Of a DNA stretch of 61,513 nucleotides, positions 46,339 to 54,851 are shown piece by piece (within the stretch, counting starts at the first letter, position 1; each line of letters starts with the position of its first letter). The notes under the pieces are model-generated. The model did no database searches. It saw only the letters and a program-made list of their open reading frames with translations, and was not told the origin of the DNA. Location of the stretch: assembly GCA_015233935.1 (NCBI GenBank), contig JADFXB010000010.1, forward strand, positions 1 through 61,513, read 5' to 3'. The position numbers and the translations under genes are program-made. This DNA comes from Magnetococcales bacterium (GTDB taxonomy: Bacteria > Pseudomonadota > Magnetococcia > Magnetococcales > JADFXB01).

Positions 46339-46608
46339 ATGAAATTCTCAATCTGGTGGCACTTAGTTGCAATCCTATTATTGTTCATCGTGGCCATTTG
46401 GTTTGCGGGGAATGGTCTTGCATCTGCCTGGGTAGGGTCACTTCCAGATCGAAGAGATTATATTGAAATTTATGAGACGAGAGCTAATTTTTGGCTATCT
46501 ATTTCATTCATAATATTTATTTTTGATATTTATTTAGTGATAAAAATAATTAATAAGTTAAATAAAAATTATATAAATAACAAAAATAGGTATAAAAAAA
46601 TAATATAA
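46339..46608 (+). CDS. Small two-helix membrane protein, unknown function
   Basis: 89 residues with a very good ribosome site (GGAGGT, seven bases before ATG). Two hydrophobic helices: residues about 5-27 (WWHLVAILLLFIVAIWFAG) and 50-72 (FWLSISFIIFIFDIYLVI), followed by a Lys/Asn-rich tail. Much more AT-rich than the surroundings, especially the 3' half and the following 130 bp, which fits recent acquisition. No family recognised. Confidence 0.55.
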   Translation: MKFSIWWHLVAILLLFIVAIWFAGNGLASAWVGSLPDRRDYIEIYETRANFWLSISFIIFIFDIYLVIKIINKLNKNYINNKNRYKKII

Positions 46609-46740
46609 CTTAAAATTATAGGATGAGTGCCACATTAGAAAATATAAGCTCTTTTTATTACTAATGAGATAATTTTATCTCTTGACTCCAACCCTATGCC
46701 AACATTCTATTCTTGAAATACGAAGTCTTTTCATTCCTTT

Positions 46741-47136
46741 CTAAACAGGCATAATAGGCCCTCCCTCTGTCAGTCTCCTCCCTCCCAGACAATAAATTTC
46801 TTGGCCTTGACACCCCACCCGCAAGACATCACACCTTGTCCCTTCACCCATACGCAAGAAAAACAAAAGTGCCGGAGCGGAAATGATTTTCACAGACTTC
46901 TCCGGCTTATCGGAACCAGCAATGTGCAAAATTTGCACATTGCTTTCCACTGCCAGTTCCCCTTCGGTAAAAACGTTGCCCACATGCCTGGTAATCACCG
47001 ACCGCTCACGCCCGCACAACTGCCCCATTTGCTCCTGACGCAACCAGACCGTCCCAGCCTCAAGCCGCACCTCGGTCATTGCCGTGCCATCTTCAGATTG
47101 ATAAATCAAAATATCGTTGTTACCGATTTCACTCAT
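46741..47136 (-). pseudogene. RhuM-family N-terminal fragment with altered C-terminus
   Basis: Residues 1-70 from 47136 match the RhuM family (EVRLEAGTVWLRQEQMGQL; RHVGNVFTEGEL; ESNVQILHIAGSDKP). After SDKP the expected continuation (an aromatic-rich VxFYxLDVIIxVGYRV segment) is replaced by about 60 residues of unrelated, Cys/Gly-rich sequence. RhuM proteins are usually more than 300 residues. This is most likely a truncated gene joined to foreign sequence. The true start could be 47142 or 47136. Confidence 0.7.
46918..46944. repeat. 27-bp perfect palindrome in the RhuM fragment
   Basis: Arms AGCAATGTGCAAA and TTTGCACATTGCT around a single A. It encodes the conserved SNVQILHIA stretch on the minus strand, so it may be coding coincidence, but 13-bp perfect arms are notable. 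Confidence 0.85.
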
Positions 47137-47239
47137 GGCCATCATCCCCTCGCCAACAAACGCTTGCCATTTTGGAAACGGTTGCCCCCGCCTTACCTTT
47201 CCCAGCATAAGAAGTATCAGAGCGGGAATGATTTATACG

Positions 47240-47575
47240 GACATTCCTTGCATGCGCCGGTCAACTGCCTGGATAGTATCGGCTGCCTTGATGTAAGGAA
47301 CATCGCCTTTGGCAAAGATAAACCATTATTATTCTGGAAGCCGTTATCCCTATGAACAAACGCAAAGTCAAAATGGTTGTGGCCCCCCTGCTGCTATTTT
47401 TTCTTGGTGCCTTGGCGTTACCAACTGCCCAAGGAGGAACCTTTCACTGCCCGGCACAGCCGGATAATTTGAAAATCATTGCCTTTGGCGATTCCCGCCC
47501 TCCCTATCATCCCAACAAAATTCGTTTGTTGGAAGCCATGAAGAAGGAACGTCCCGATCTGTTTCTCCATTTGGG
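47240..47575 (+). repeat. Right copy of the ~335-bp imperfect direct repeat
   Basis: Contains the promoter region and 5' end of the intact phosphoesterase. At its left edge the minus-strand sequence still shows the AAGGAATGTC start-site block of the PstS-like gene, but the coding part is gone (stop three codons on), so this copy has lost its divergent partner. Confidence 0.8.
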
Positions 47576-48275
47576 GGATATGGTTTTTGATTCTGCCCCG
47601 GAGGATTGGCAACGGTTTGACCTGCAAGAAGGCAAACTTGCCACCCTCGATCGTCCCCTGTTACCCGTGGTGGGCAACCATGAAAAAAAAACCCACTCGG
47701 TTTTTGCAGACGCCATGGTTCCTTTTTTTGAACGTTTTCCCACCCTGGAAGGGAAGCCCTGGTATGAATATCAATGCGGTGCCCTCCGTTTGCTGGTCCT
47801 GTCCTATGTCCACAGTCTGAAATCCGGCGCCCCACAACGGGAGTGGCTGGAAGAACAAGTGGCCAAAGAAGAGGGAGATTTTCTACTGGTGGCCATCCAT
47901 GATCCCCCCTATACCGGCATGCCCGATTATCCATTGCCAGAATGGGAAAGCATTCTCTCCCCCCTCTTTCAATGGGCAAGAAATCACCGGGGAGTGGATA
48001 TGGTTCTCTCTGGTCATGTGCACAGCTATGAACGCTATCAGGAGGAGGGGTCTACCTTTATTGTCAGCGGAGGCGGTGGTTCCTATTTTTACACCTTCCC
48101 CCGCTCCAGCCAGGATCTCTACCAGGGACGGGAACCGGGTCTGCACTATCTGCGTATGTGGATAAACAGCCAGGAACTCACCCTGGAAATGGTGGCCGCC
48201 ACAGACTCCTTTGCCACCAGCGGGGAGATGGAAGTGTTGGACAAGGTGGTGCTGCCGGTGCGAAAAAAACCGTGA
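47352..48275 (+). CDS. Secreted calcineurin-like metallophosphoesterase
   Basis: 307 residues. Signal peptide to about residue 28 (ALPTAQGG). Metallophosphoesterase motifs in order: IAFGDSRPP (Asp; the usual DxH is DSR here), LFLHLGDMVFD, VVGNHEKK, VAIHDPPYTG, and LSGHVHSYERY. A purple-acid-phosphatase-like or alkaline-phosphatase-D-like role in releasing phosphate in the periplasm is likely. The neighbour on the left is a PstS-like binding protein. Ends ten bases from the convergent glycosyltransferase. Confidence 0.9.
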   Translation: MNKRKVKMVVAPLLLFFLGALALPTAQGGTFHCPAQPDNLKIIAFGDSRPPYHPNKIRLLEAMKKERPDLFLHLGDMVFDSAPEDWQRFDLQEGKLATLDRPLLPVVGNHEKKTHSVFADAMVPFFERFPTLEGKPWYEYQCGALRLLVLSYVHSLKSGAPQREWLEEQVAKEEGDFLLVAIHDPPYTGMPDYPLPEWESILSPLFQWARNHRGVDMVLSGHVHSYERYQEEGSTFIVSGGGGSYFYTFPRSSQDLYQGREPGLHYLRMWINSQELTLEMVAATDSFATSGEMEVLDKVVLPVRKKP

Positions 48276-48285
48276 GTCAATCAAA

Positions 48286-49512
48286 TCACCTTTTACCGGC
48301 CAATTCATAAAAACGTTGCAGTTGCAGTGGCAGGGTCTTTTGATGCAGATCATAGTTTTCCTGGATGGTGGCCCGTGCCGCCTGCCGCATGGCCTTATTA
48401 TCCCCTTCCAGGGTGTGCACGATTTTTTGAATCCAGTTTTCTTTAGCAAAAAAATCCACCAAGTGCCCCTGCACCCCATCCTGGATCACCTCCTCAACGG
48501 GCGGCGTGCGGGAGGCGACAATGGCACACCCTGCCGCCATGGCCTCCATGAGGGACCAGGAAAGGACAAAGGGATAACTCCAATAAAGATGCACGTTGGA
48601 GCGTTGCAAAACCTTCAAATATTGGAGATAGGGTAGTTTTCCCGTAAAGTGCACCCGCTCTCTATCCAAACGATCTCCCACCTCCTGCAACATGAAGGTG
48701 CGCCAGTTTTCCCCTTGCGGCGGCGGTTTGCCATAACTCACCCCATCCCCCCCAACAATGATCACCTGGGCACGGGGCCGTTGGTGCAAAACTTCAGGCA
48801 ACAATCGCATCAGTTGATGGAAGCCCCGATAGGGTTCCAGGTTGCGTGCCACATAGGTGATAACTTCATCTTCAGGTGCAAAAGTTTTTCCTGCCACTTC
48901 CAGGGGTGGTTGGGAAGCAGGTTGCACCAATTGGGTATCAATCCCTTCGTGGACAACCAACATTTGGGAGGCATGGGGTTCAGGAAAGCGGCTGGCCTGC
49001 CAACGGGTAGGACTCCACCCCATATCACAAGCCTGCAAGGTCAACAAATGGGTGGTGTTACGCACCCGCAAACGGCACAGATCATCCAGGGAGCTTTTGG
49101 CAAACTCCGGGTCAAAATCCACATCCCCCCCTTTGGCCTGATAATAATATTCAAAATAAGCCATAATTTTGGCCCTTGGAAAAACCTCCCGCAAAAACAA
49201 TCCCTCTCCCCAACCGGCATGGACTACCACTACCTCTGGTCGCAATCCCTCCTTTTGCAAGGCAAGGCAGGCCCGCACCACCGCCTGCCCCCGGCGAATG
49301 GCATTCTCCGTACTGAAAAGATAAAAATGGCCGCTGCCATTGGCGGCTGGCGGGGTGGGATAACCCACCGTATGCACATGGGGAATCCGTTCCAATTTTT
49401 TTAAATTGTCTGTATCGCCCAAAGCCACCACCCGATGCCCCGCCTTGGCCAGTTGATGGGAGAGATGGCGAAATTGACCGGGAAAATTTTGATGGATAAA
49501 CAAAATGTCCAA
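48286..49512 (-). CDS. Glycosyltransferase, GT4 family
   Basis: 408 residues, two Rossmann-like halves. N-terminal MDILFIHQNFPGQFRHLSHQLAKAGH, an acceptor-side region with HAGWGEGLFLREVFP, then the GT-B C-terminal half with VARNLEPYRGFHQLM, VHFTGKLPYLQYLKVLQRSNVHLYWSYPFVLSWSLMEAMAAGCAIVAS, where the E of SLMEAMA is the family's donor-sugar Glu region. Probably makes a surface polysaccharide or glycolipid. Sugar and acceptor are unknown. Confidence 0.88.
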   Translation of the reverse strand: MDILFIHQNFPGQFRHLSHQLAKAGHRVVALGDTDNLKKLERIPHVHTVGYPTPPAANGSGHFYLFSTENAIRRGQAVVRACLALQKEGLRPEVVVVHAGWGEGLFLREVFPRAKIMAYFEYYYQAKGGDVDFDPEFAKSSLDDLCRLRVRNTTHLLTLQACDMGWSPTRWQASRFPEPHASQMLVVHEGIDTQLVQPASQPPLEVAGKTFAPEDEVITYVARNLEPYRGFHQLMRLLPEVLHQRPRAQVIIVGGDGVSYGKPPPQGENWRTFMLQEVGDRLDRERVHFTGKLPYLQYLKVLQRSNVHLYWSYPFVLSWSLMEAMAAGCAIVASRTPPVEEVIQDGVQGHLVDFFAKENWIQKIVHTLEGDNKAMRQAARATIQENYDLHQKTLPLQLQRFYELAGKR

Positions 49513-49524
49513 GGCTTTCCCCTG

Positions 49525-50226
49525 TCAGAAAGAGGTTATGGGACGCCGCCACTCCTGGGGGGAGGGCTGAAACGGAGTACGCAATCCCTGATTCAATATA
49601 TGCAAATAATCGGCCCGAGAAATTTCCCGACTGCCAAACCGGGCCAGATGGTCGGTATACATTTGGCAGTCGATCAACTCAAATCCCAACACCCGTAATT
49701 TGAGAACCGTCATCACAAAGGCAATTTTGGAGGCGTCAGGAGACAGATGAAACATGGATTCGCCGGAGAACACCCTGCCCACCTGCACCCCATAGAGTCC
49801 CCCCACCAAACGGGGAGGATCCCCCTCCCAGGCTTCTGCTGAATGGGCGTAGCCTTTGCGGTGAAGTTGAATATAGGCATCTTCCATGTCGGAGGTGATC
49901 CAGGTTCCCTGCTCCTGGCGGACCAGACCACAATGATGGATGACTTGGGGAAAGTCCTGGTTCCAAGTGATGGTGAAGGGTTGTTTGCGCATGGTCTTCT
50001 GCAAGCTCTTAGGCACATGCAGTTCATCGGGAAAGAGGACCATACGAGGATCGGGACTCCACCACAAAATGGGTTGCCCATGGGAGTACCAGGGAAAGAT
50101 GCCATGGCGATAGGCAGTCAATAAACGTCCCACGGAAAGGTCACCCCCCACGGCCAACAAACCGTCGGGTTCCGCCAGCTCCGCTGGGGGAAAATGGCTG
50201 CTGCGGGACACCAGATAGATGGGCAT
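49525..50226 (-). CDS. aat: Leucyl/phenylalanyl-tRNA--protein transferase
   Basis: 233 residues. Start 50226 with GAGG upstream. N-degron pathway enzyme that attaches Leu or Phe to proteins with N-terminal Arg or Lys for ClpS/ClpAP degradation. Seen: FPPAELAEPDGLLAVGGDLS, RHGIFPWY, PILWWSPDPRMVL, GGLYGVQVGRVFSGESMF and IDCQMYTDHLARFGSREI. Complete. Confidence 0.96.
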   Translation of the reverse strand: MPIYLVSRSSHFPPAELAEPDGLLAVGGDLSVGRLLTAYRHGIFPWYSHGQPILWWSPDPRMVLFPDELHVPKSLQKTMRKQPFTITWNQDFPQVIHHCGLVRQEQGTWITSDMEDAYIQLHRKGYAHSAEAWEGDPPRLVGGLYGVQVGRVFSGESMFHLSPDASKIAFVMTVLKLRVLGFELIDCQMYTDHLARFGSREISRADYLHILNQGLRTPFQPSPQEWRRPITSF

Positions 50227-50281
50227 GTTTCCTCTCATGCAAAAGGATGGTAACATTGAATTATAGGATCACCCCATTCGT

Positions 50282-50301
50282 TCTGCCAGGAGCTTTGCTT
50301 G
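50282..50301 (+). repeat. Left 20-bp direct repeat flanking the Rpn gene
   Basis: TCTGCCAGGAGCTTTGCTTG; matches 51441-51460 at 19 of 20 positions. See the right copy. Confidence 0.85.
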
Positions 50302-50392
50302 TTTCTTGAGAAGTATGTTCAACTTGGCCATGGTTTCTGTTAAACTGAGGCCCGGCCTGGATTTTCTGCTCTTTGATGAAACGAGTATCATC

Positions 50393-51388
50393 ATGTCCGA
50401 TCAAACACGTCAGAGTCAGCCCAACGAATATGACTCTCCCTGGAAAGAGATCGTAAAAAGTTATTTTATTGATTTTATCTCATTTTTCCTGCCTGAAGCC
50501 TATGATGGCATCGATTGGCGGCATCAACCAGAGTTTCTTGACAAGGAGCTGGACCGGATTACCAGAGAGGCAAAAGCCAAAAATCGCCGTGTTGATTTAT
50601 TGGTCAAAGTTTGGCTGGTGACGGGAGATGAACTTTGGATGTTGATCCATGTGGAGATCCAGGGGGATCGGGACGGAACATTTCCTGAACGGATGTATAC
50701 CGGTCAATACCGTGCCTTCGACCTGCACCGCAAGCCGGTGATCGGCTTGGCAATTCTGACGGATGAGGATGTCAACTGGCGGCCTTCCGAATACCGTCTG
50801 GGCAAGTTTGGATCAGAGGTGGTTTACCGCTTCAACACGGTAAAGTTATTGGATTATCGGGAACATTTTCCCAGTCTGGAACAATCCAATAATCCCTTTG
50901 CAGTGGTCACCATGGCCCATCTGGCTGCCAAGCAGACCAGAAATCAGTTGGAAGCCCGCTATTCCGCCAAGTGGCAAATTCTGTACGGTCTTTACCAAAG
51001 GGGTTTCACCCGCCAACAGATTATCGACCTGTTCCGGTTTATCGACTGGATACTCAGTTTGCCAGAAGATGCCGATAAAAGATTTTGGCAAGAACTCTCC
51101 AACTTTGAGGAGCAACGAAAAATGTCTTACATCACGAGCGTAGAACGTATTGGTATGGAGAGAGGGATGGAGAGAGGCATTCAGATCGGCGAACAGAGAG
51201 GTTTGCAGATCGGTGAGCAAAAAGGAGCAGCATCCATGTTGTGTCGTCAGTTACAACGACGCTTCCAAGTATTGCCTGAATGGGCGGCCAGCAAAATTGC
51301 CGAGGCGGATCTTGCCACCCTGGAAATATGGAGCGACCGGGTGTTGGATGCACAAACTCTGGAAGAGGTGCTTTTGACCAGAAATTGA
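50393..51388 (+). CDS. Rpn-family recombination-promoting nuclease (PD-(D/E)XK, DUF4351 tail)
   Basis: 331 residues from the ATG at 50393 (MSDQTRQSQPNEYDSPW); an in-frame codon at 50306 is less likely. Nuclease core: FLDKELDRI, then RRVDLLVKVW with the Asp, then LWMLIHVEIQGD with the E-x-Q variant of the (D/E)XK motif. C-terminal half: GxERGxxxG repeats (MERGMERGIQIGEQRGLQIGEQ) and a DUF4351 region (LCRQLQRRFQVLPEWAASKIAEADL). Rpn proteins stimulate recombination and are often annotated as transposases. They occur in multiple copies and move between sites. Flanked by 20-bp direct repeats. Confidence 0.9.
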   Translation: MSDQTRQSQPNEYDSPWKEIVKSYFIDFISFFLPEAYDGIDWRHQPEFLDKELDRITREAKAKNRRVDLLVKVWLVTGDELWMLIHVEIQGDRDGTFPERMYTGQYRAFDLHRKPVIGLAILTDEDVNWRPSEYRLGKFGSEVVYRFNTVKLLDYREHFPSLEQSNNPFAVVTMAHLAAKQTRNQLEARYSAKWQILYGLYQRGFTRQQIIDLFRFIDWILSLPEDADKRFWQELSNFEEQRKMSYITSVERIGMERGMERGIQIGEQRGLQIGEQKGAASMLCRQLQRRFQVLPEWAASKIAEADLATLEIWSDRVLDAQTLEEVLLTRN

Positions 51389-51440
51389 GGAGGTGGTCAT
51401 CTTCCTTGGAACAGGTCATGGATAAAAAAGCATCCCCTAC

Positions 51441-51460
51441 TCTACCAGGAGCTTTGCTTG
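51441..51460 (+). repeat. Right 20-bp direct repeat, overlapping the methyltransferase start
   Basis: TCTACCAGGAGCTTTGCTTG. It carries the AGGAG ribosome site and the TTG start of the methyltransferase. The left copy lies 1159 bp upstream, so everything between, including the Rpn gene, could be an insertion that duplicated its target. Confidence 0.85.
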
Positions 51461-52159
51461 GACTTTGCTACCCTCTCCCCCGCCATGGCCCAGGCGGTCA
51501 ACTATGGAGCCTGGATTTGCCAGATCTTTCAGCCCTTCATAGGGAAAAAACTCTTGGAAGTGGGCGGTGGGTTTGATACGGTTCGTCCCCATTGTCCTGT
51601 CATGGAACACTATTGGAGTGTGGATATTGACCCGGCTGTGGTGGCCCTGGCCCGCCAACGCTATCCCCAGGGGGATCATGTACAGGCCAATATTTTGCAA
51701 GAGGAATTTATTAATTTATTTGGTAAAGACAAGCCGGACACCATTTTATGTGTCAACGTCCTGGAACATTTGACCGAAGATCAACAGGCCATCAGCAACC
51801 TGTTGGCCATTCTGCCGCCAGGTGGCCGACTGTTGATTCTGGTGCCTGCGTTCCAAGCTCTCTTCGGCCCCATGGACCAGTTGGCAGGCCATCTGCGCCG
51901 CTATGACAAACATTCCTTTCGCCAATTGTTGACCAATCAACCCGGTCAACTCTTACGCCTGGATTATTTTAACAGTTTGGGCGGATTAGGTTGGTGGATC
52001 AATCGTTGGGGAAAACCCGCTTCTCTTGCAGATACCGGTCTGAATCGGCAAATAATTTGGTTTGACCGCTTTGGTGTTCCCCTTTCCCGCTGGCTGGATC
52101 CCCTCACACGAAACTTTTTCGGCCAATCCCTGGTGGCAGTGGTGGAAAAGAAACCATGA
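51458..52159 (+). CDS. Class I SAM-dependent methyltransferase
   Basis: 233 residues. Starts with TTG at 51458, with AGGAG six bases upstream; no better ATG exists near. SAM-binding motif LLEVGGGFDTV, acidic residue SVDIDPAVVALAR, motif III-like LCVNVLEHLTED, and LLILVPAFQALFGPMDQLAGHLRRYDKHSF, the pattern of methyltransferase_11/23 enzymes linked to polysaccharide genes. Overlaps the next gene by four bases. Confidence 0.85.
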   Translation: MDFATLSPAMAQAVNYGAWICQIFQPFIGKKLLEVGGGFDTVRPHCPVMEHYWSVDIDPAVVALARQRYPQGDHVQANILQEEFINLFGKDKPDTILCVNVLEHLTEDQQAISNLLAILPPGGRLLILVPAFQALFGPMDQLAGHLRRYDKHSFRQLLTNQPGQLLRLDYFNSLGGLGWWINRWGKPASLADTGLNRQIIWFDRFGVPLSRWLDPLTRNFFGQSLVAVVEKKP

Positions 52160-52884
52160 ACTGGATCGACATCCATTGTCACCTGTTGCCCGCCATGGAC
52201 GATGGACCCACCACCATGGCCGATGCCATGGCCATGGTCCACATGGCCATGGCCGACGGCACCCGCCAACTGGTGGCAACCCCCCATATCCATCCAGGCG
52301 TCTTCGACAACACCCTGGCAGGCATCCGGCAAAGCCATCAAAAATTTTGCCAAAAACTGTCCGATGAAGGCATTACCCTGGAAGTGGGATTTGCTGCCGA
52401 GGTGCGATTGACGCCCTCTGTACTGGGCGAACTGCGGCGGGGAAATATTCCCCTGTATGATGAAGGAGGAAGTTATTTTCTCTTGGAATTTCCACCAGAT
52501 GATATGGTTGCGGGCAGTCTTTATCAGGTGGAATTGATCCGTCGGGCAGGTTTTACTCCCATCATCGCCCACCCGGAACGCAACCGCATGGTGCGGCGTG
52601 ACTGGCGAACTCTGACCCCCTATCTGCAATTGGGCTGCTGGCTGCAATTAACCGCAGCCTCCATAGCTGGTCTCAACGGACCGAACATTCAAATCATTTG
52701 TCGCCAATTGCTGGAACAGGACTGGGTACGCTTTATCGCCAGCGATGGCCACGGCTTTTACCATCGGCAGCCGATTTTATCCCATGGGGTGCAGACAGCC
52801 GCCCAGTGGATTGGCCAGGAACAGGCAGAAAAACTGGTGACCACCTACCCAGCAAAATTATTAAAGGGTGACCCCCTCTCCTGA
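52156..52884 (+). CDS. PHP-domain tyrosine-protein phosphatase, CpsB/YwqE family
   Basis: 242 residues. Metal-binding PHP motifs: WIDIHCHLLPAMDDGP, VATPHIHPG, EVRLTPSV, FTPIIAHPERNR and IASDGHGF. This family dephosphorylates bacterial tyrosine kinases that control capsule or exopolysaccharide export. The paired methyltransferase and nearby glycosyltransferase suggest surface polysaccharide functions. The 5' part is rich in Ala-Met codons, which produce a run of CCATGG sites. Confidence 0.88.
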   Translation: MNWIDIHCHLLPAMDDGPTTMADAMAMVHMAMADGTRQLVATPHIHPGVFDNTLAGIRQSHQKFCQKLSDEGITLEVGFAAEVRLTPSVLGELRRGNIPLYDEGGSYFLLEFPPDDMVAGSLYQVELIRRAGFTPIIAHPERNRMVRRDWRTLTPYLQLGCWLQLTAASIAGLNGPNIQIICRQLLEQDWVRFIASDGHGFYHRQPILSHGVQTAAQWIGQEQAEKLVTTYPAKLLKGDPLS

Positions 52885-52940
52885 CCATGGTTCAAACAGG
52901 CGGGGAACAACCTTCCCCACCTGCTCACCAATAGTTGACT

Positions 52941-54815
52941 TTAGAAGATATACTTCAACCCCACCTGGGCATTGGAGCTTTTGGCAAACTGGCCAAACAT
53001 GGTGTCCTCGCTGCCCCAGTACTGATTCCATTCAGCCGTCCCCACCCAGTTATCGTTGAAGGACCACTCCACCCCCAACCGGTTCCACCAACCACCTTTT
53101 TCTTCATAGATAGTCAGATTGCCCACCCGGCCCTGCTGCTCCTCGCCAAAGGGTTTGGAAAGAAACAGGGAGAACATTTCCTTGTATTCGCTCCCCTTTT
53201 GCAGTCCATTGGACAGGTGCATGGTGGCAGGATCAGCGGTATAACGACCCGAATTGGCCGTACCATTGCCCGCCTGCTCCACAAAATCCAGATTGATGAA
53301 GTGGATGAACTGACCGGAGATCATCAGATTGGTCAAGACCGTGATATCTCCCCCCACCACATATTTGAGCTGATCCGCTTCTATGTTGGTAAGACCACCA
53401 GCCAAATCCCCATAACCCAACTTGGTGCGATCCACCACCGGGGTTTTGGTATCGAACTGATAGAGCAACTCACCCCGCAAAACCACCGGTCCCAGGAAGG
53501 AAGTATCCACGGTGGTATCGAACGAGCCGCCCACACTGTGGATTCGATTCATCTTCTGAGTAAATACCAACACCGGAGTAGAGGCCACATTGGCATTGGC
53601 CGCCGCATAGGTCTGACCAGCCGCATCCTGCAAGGTAACCGTGGCATCGCCACCGTTAACCGACGTCACCGGATGCAACTTCACCCCGGTGGCACTCTCC
53701 CAGTGCATATCCACGTAAGGGTTGGGATCATAATGGTAGAGATAGTTGAGAGAGTAACGGAAAGAACTCCCCAACGTACTCTTGAACCGCAATCCCAGAT
53801 TGGGGGACAACTCGTCCGGATCCTCCATCCGATATTCCGAGGAGGCATTCACGAACGCATTAAAGGTGGCAAAGGTGGCGTTGCTCATGTACTCGAAGGT
53901 GGAGTTGGGCTTGGCCGTATTCCACTTGGTGCCATCGATCAGATTGGTCACATTATTGTTGGTAGCCTGCGCCGCCCCGTTCAACGCCGCCGCACTGCCA
54001 CCAAAAGCTCCTCCCACGTACTCACCAACCGTGGTGGTATTGAAGGGCGTCAGATTGCCCCCAAACCCGACGGAAAAGGAGTTGGCCACCCGACCCAAAG
54101 CAGGCACGATGGAACGAAAGCCGTTCACCGGGCCAGTAATGGAATCCACCCCCTTCATCATGAAGGGCTGACCCGGATCGCCATCCGCGTCCAGACCAGG
54201 TACCCGGTTGCTGTGACGTTGGGCTACCAGCATTTGAATATTGCTGTCATTGCCCACATTTTTTTCCGCCTTGATCATCCAGACGGGAATGCGGGAGTCT
54301 TCCATGGTGTTCTGGACAAATTCCCGATAGTCGGTGGGGTTGATGATGTCCAACAGCTTGATGCCATCCGCCGTTCCCCAAACCACCTGCTGCTTGCCCA
54401 ACCGCAACCTGATATCATCCACCGCCGTATCCAGATACAACTCCCGAATATAATCATGCTCCGAATAGGAGCGATGGCCCCGATAGTCGCTGTTGGCTCC
54501 CTGGGTGTCGTAAATCAGGTTCAACTGAATGTGCAAGGCACTCTCTTCGGAAAACCTGCCATTGATAAACAGGTTGAGGGCATTTTCCTCTTTCAGCAGT
54601 GAACCGGCACTGTGGGTACGATTATCGTTGGTGGAACGGGGCGAACCTATCACCGCCCCCCGCTGGGTAAACAAACCGGTTTCATTCTTGAAAAAACCGT
54701 TCACCTCCCAATCGGTTTCGAGAGACCCTTCCTTCTCTTTGGCCGTCACCAGAGTCGCCTGCCCCATGCCCAACAGGGTGATACAGGCGACAAGAATCAT
54801 TGAACTGTTTTTCAT
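52941..54815 (-). CDS. DUF1302 outer-membrane protein
   Basis: 624 residues. Signal peptide ending LVTAK. Seen: NGFFKNETGLF, LRLGKQQVVWGTADGIKLLDIINPTDYREFV, AQRHSNRVPG, GGSFDTTVDTSFLGPVVLRGELLYQ, and the final aromatic residue (VGLKYIF) that is typical for a beta-barrel recognised by the Bam complex. DUF1302 is usually found with DUF1329 proteins, as here (36 bases upstream). Function unknown. A role in lipid or hydrophobic-compound passage has been suggested for the pair. Confidence 0.88.
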   Translation of the reverse strand: MKNSSMILVACITLLGMGQATLVTAKEKEGSLETDWEVNGFFKNETGLFTQRGAVIGSPRSTNDNRTHSAGSLLKEENALNLFINGRFSEESALHIQLNLIYDTQGANSDYRGHRSYSEHDYIRELYLDTAVDDIRLRLGKQQVVWGTADGIKLLDIINPTDYREFVQNTMEDSRIPVWMIKAEKNVGNDSNIQMLVAQRHSNRVPGLDADGDPGQPFMMKGVDSITGPVNGFRSIVPALGRVANSFSVGFGGNLTPFNTTTVGEYVGGAFGGSAAALNGAAQATNNNVTNLIDGTKWNTAKPNSTFEYMSNATFATFNAFVNASSEYRMEDPDELSPNLGLRFKSTLGSSFRYSLNYLYHYDPNPYVDMHWESATGVKLHPVTSVNGGDATVTLQDAAGQTYAAANANVASTPVLVFTQKMNRIHSVGGSFDTTVDTSFLGPVVLRGELLYQFDTKTPVVDRTKLGYGDLAGGLTNIEADQLKYVVGGDITVLTNLMISGQFIHFINLDFVEQAGNGTANSGRYTADPATMHLSNGLQKGSEYKEMFSLFLSKPFGEEQQGRVGNLTIYEEKGGWWNRLGVEWSFNDNWVGTAEWNQYWGSEDTMFGQFAKSSNAQVGLKYIF

Positions 54816-54851
54816 GCGATAATCTCCTGTCCCATTCTGGTGATTAGCCTA

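Noticed and set aside
52899-52925. Hairpin between the phosphatase and DUF1302 genes
   Set aside because: A mismatched stem (CAGG-n-GGGGAA / TTCCCC-n-CCTG) without a T-run on either strand; possible RNA 3' structure but not a supported intrinsic terminator.
52935-54602. 555-codon plus-strand ORF opposite the DUF1302 gene
   Set aside because: His/Ile/Arg-rich antisense of a gene with a clear signal peptide and barrel end.
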